Shown here piece by piece: positions 5,105 through 5,740 of a stretch of 5,740 nucleotides of DNA. A program made the translations under genes and the position numbers. Location of the stretch: positions 1 to 5,740 of the forward strand of contig JAJZMN010000135.1 of assembly GCA_021850345.1 (NCBI GenBank), written 5' to 3'. Numbering within the stretch: the stretch's first letter is position 1; every line of letters begins with the position of its first letter. The notes below the pieces were generated by a model. That model made no database searches. It worked only from the letters and a program-made list of their open reading frames with translations, and was not told where the DNA came from. This DNA is from Actinomycetes bacterium (lineage in GTDB: Bacteria; Actinomycetota; Acidimicrobiia; Acidimicrobiales; RAAP-2).

Positions 5105-5739
5105 GCGCGGGGGCGACCGCGCGCCCGCCGGTGCTCGACGCCGGCGACCGCGCCACCCTCGATGCGGTCGCAGGCGCGCTCGGTGATGGCGCGGTCGTTG
5201 CGATCCCCACCGACACCGTCTACGGCCTCGCGGCGCGCGTAGACCGCCCCGACGCGATCTCGGCGGTATTCGCGGCCAAGGACCGCCCTGACGGTCTCGC
5301 GCTCCCGGTCCTCGTGGGGCGCTGGCGCCAGGCGAAGGAGGTAGCGGCGAGCTGGCCGCGCGAGGCGTCGATGCTCGGGGCAAGGTTCTGGCCGGGCGCG
5401 CTCACGATCGTGGTGCCCGTGGACCCAGGGCTCGGAACGCGGCTTGGTGGCAACGGTACGAGTGTCGGCCTGCGACATCCCGACCACCGCTTCGTGCGGA
5501 ACCTGTGCCGCCAGGCAGGACCCCTTGCGGTGACGAGTGCGAACCACCACGGCGCACCGCCGTGCACGACGGCGGCTGCGGTGTGCGAGGCATTCGACGT
5601 GACCGACATCGGCTTGGTCGTGGATGGGGGGACCTGTGACGGCGTGCCCTCGACGGTCGTGGACTGCACCGTGACACCGCCGCGCTGTCTGCGCGAGGGC
5701 GGCATCGCGTGGTCGTGGATCGAGGCGTCGCTCCGCTAG
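5101..5739 (+). CDS. tsaC: L-threonylcarbamoyladenylate synthase (TsaC/YrdC/YwlC-type)
   Basis: Makes threonylcarbamoyl-AMP from threonine, bicarbonate and ATP, the first step of the t6A37 modification in tRNAs reading ANN codons; TsaB, TsaD and TsaE, not seen here, complete it. 212 aa: one YrdC domain, without the extra C-terminal domain of full Sua5 (about 340 aa). Motifs: P36-T-D-T-V-Y-G42, K60-x-R62 followed by LALPVLVG, FWPGALTIVV (96-105), S146-A-N148 in VTSANHHGAP and PSTVVD (183-188), so the nucleotide- and threonine-binding parts all look present. GTG 5101 overlaps the prmC stop by 4 nt (GTGA), implying translational coupling; there is no separate ribosome binding site. In Mycobacterium the equivalent gene also follows prmC. 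It is the only gene here ending in TAG, the others using TGA. The stop is one base from the window end. Confidence 0.94.
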   Translation: MSAGATARPPVLDAGDRATLDAVAGALGDGAVVAIPTDTVYGLAARVDRPDAISAVFAAKDRPDGLALPVLVGRWRQAKEVAASWPREASMLGARFWPGALTIVVPVDPGLGTRLGGNGTSVGLRHPDHRFVRNLCRQAGPLAVTSANHHGAPPCTTAAAVCEAFDVTDIGLVVDGGTCDGVPSTVVDCTVTPPRCLREGGIAWSWIEASLR

Positions 5740-5740
5740 G

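Noticed and set aside
4187..5383. 398-codon - strand open frame antisense to prmC and tsaC
   Set aside because: Low-complexity arginine-rich shadow opposite two clear genes.

Overview
The window is a high-GC, gene-dense stretch of housekeeping DNA with all genes on the + strand. The order thrC - (gap) - rho - rpmE - prfA - prmC - tsaC is the classic actinobacterial arrangement, as in the Mycobacterium thrC-thrB-rho-rpmE-prfA-hemK-Sua5 region. The Rho protein has the long low-complexity N-terminal insertion seen in high-GC Gram-positives, and the best promoter candidate has the actinobacterial -10 form TAGGAT. The usual thrB between thrC and rho is missing and Rho departs from the Mycobacterium/Streptomyces pattern in places. 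I would therefore guess a deeper actinomycetote, perhaps Acidimicrobiia; this placement is inference and not secure.

Layout. Positions 1-564 are the 3' end of threonine synthase, with an apparent one-base frameshift at the very start of the window. Positions 565-1065 hold no convincing protein gene. This gap contains short repeats, two near-palindromic 13-14 bp boxes in tandem, weak hairpins, a good sigma-70-type promoter (858-886) and a predicted rho leader of about 170 nt. The leader contains a possible 23-codon leader ORF and a strong 14-bp hairpin just before the rho ribosome binding site. Then come rho (1066-2862), rpmE (2889-3116), prfA (3148-4233, or from CTG 3139), prmC (4244-5104) and tsaC (5101-5739). 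Gaps shrink from 26 and 31 nt to 10 nt and finally to a 4-nt overlap, so rho-rpmE-prfA-prmC-tsaC is probably one operon driven from in front of rho.

How the genes fit together. The operon covers the end of transcription (Rho), ribosome structure (L31), the end of translation (RF1), the enzyme that methylates the RF1 GGQ glutamine (PrmC), and the first step of tRNA t6A37 synthesis (TsaC), which uses threonine, the product of ThrC upstream. I see no mobile element, CRISPR array, defence gene, tRNA or rRNA. The coding content is ordinary. The parts worth a second look are non-coding: the rho leader, the tandem boxes upstream of it, and the hairpin that covers the prfA ribosome binding site.
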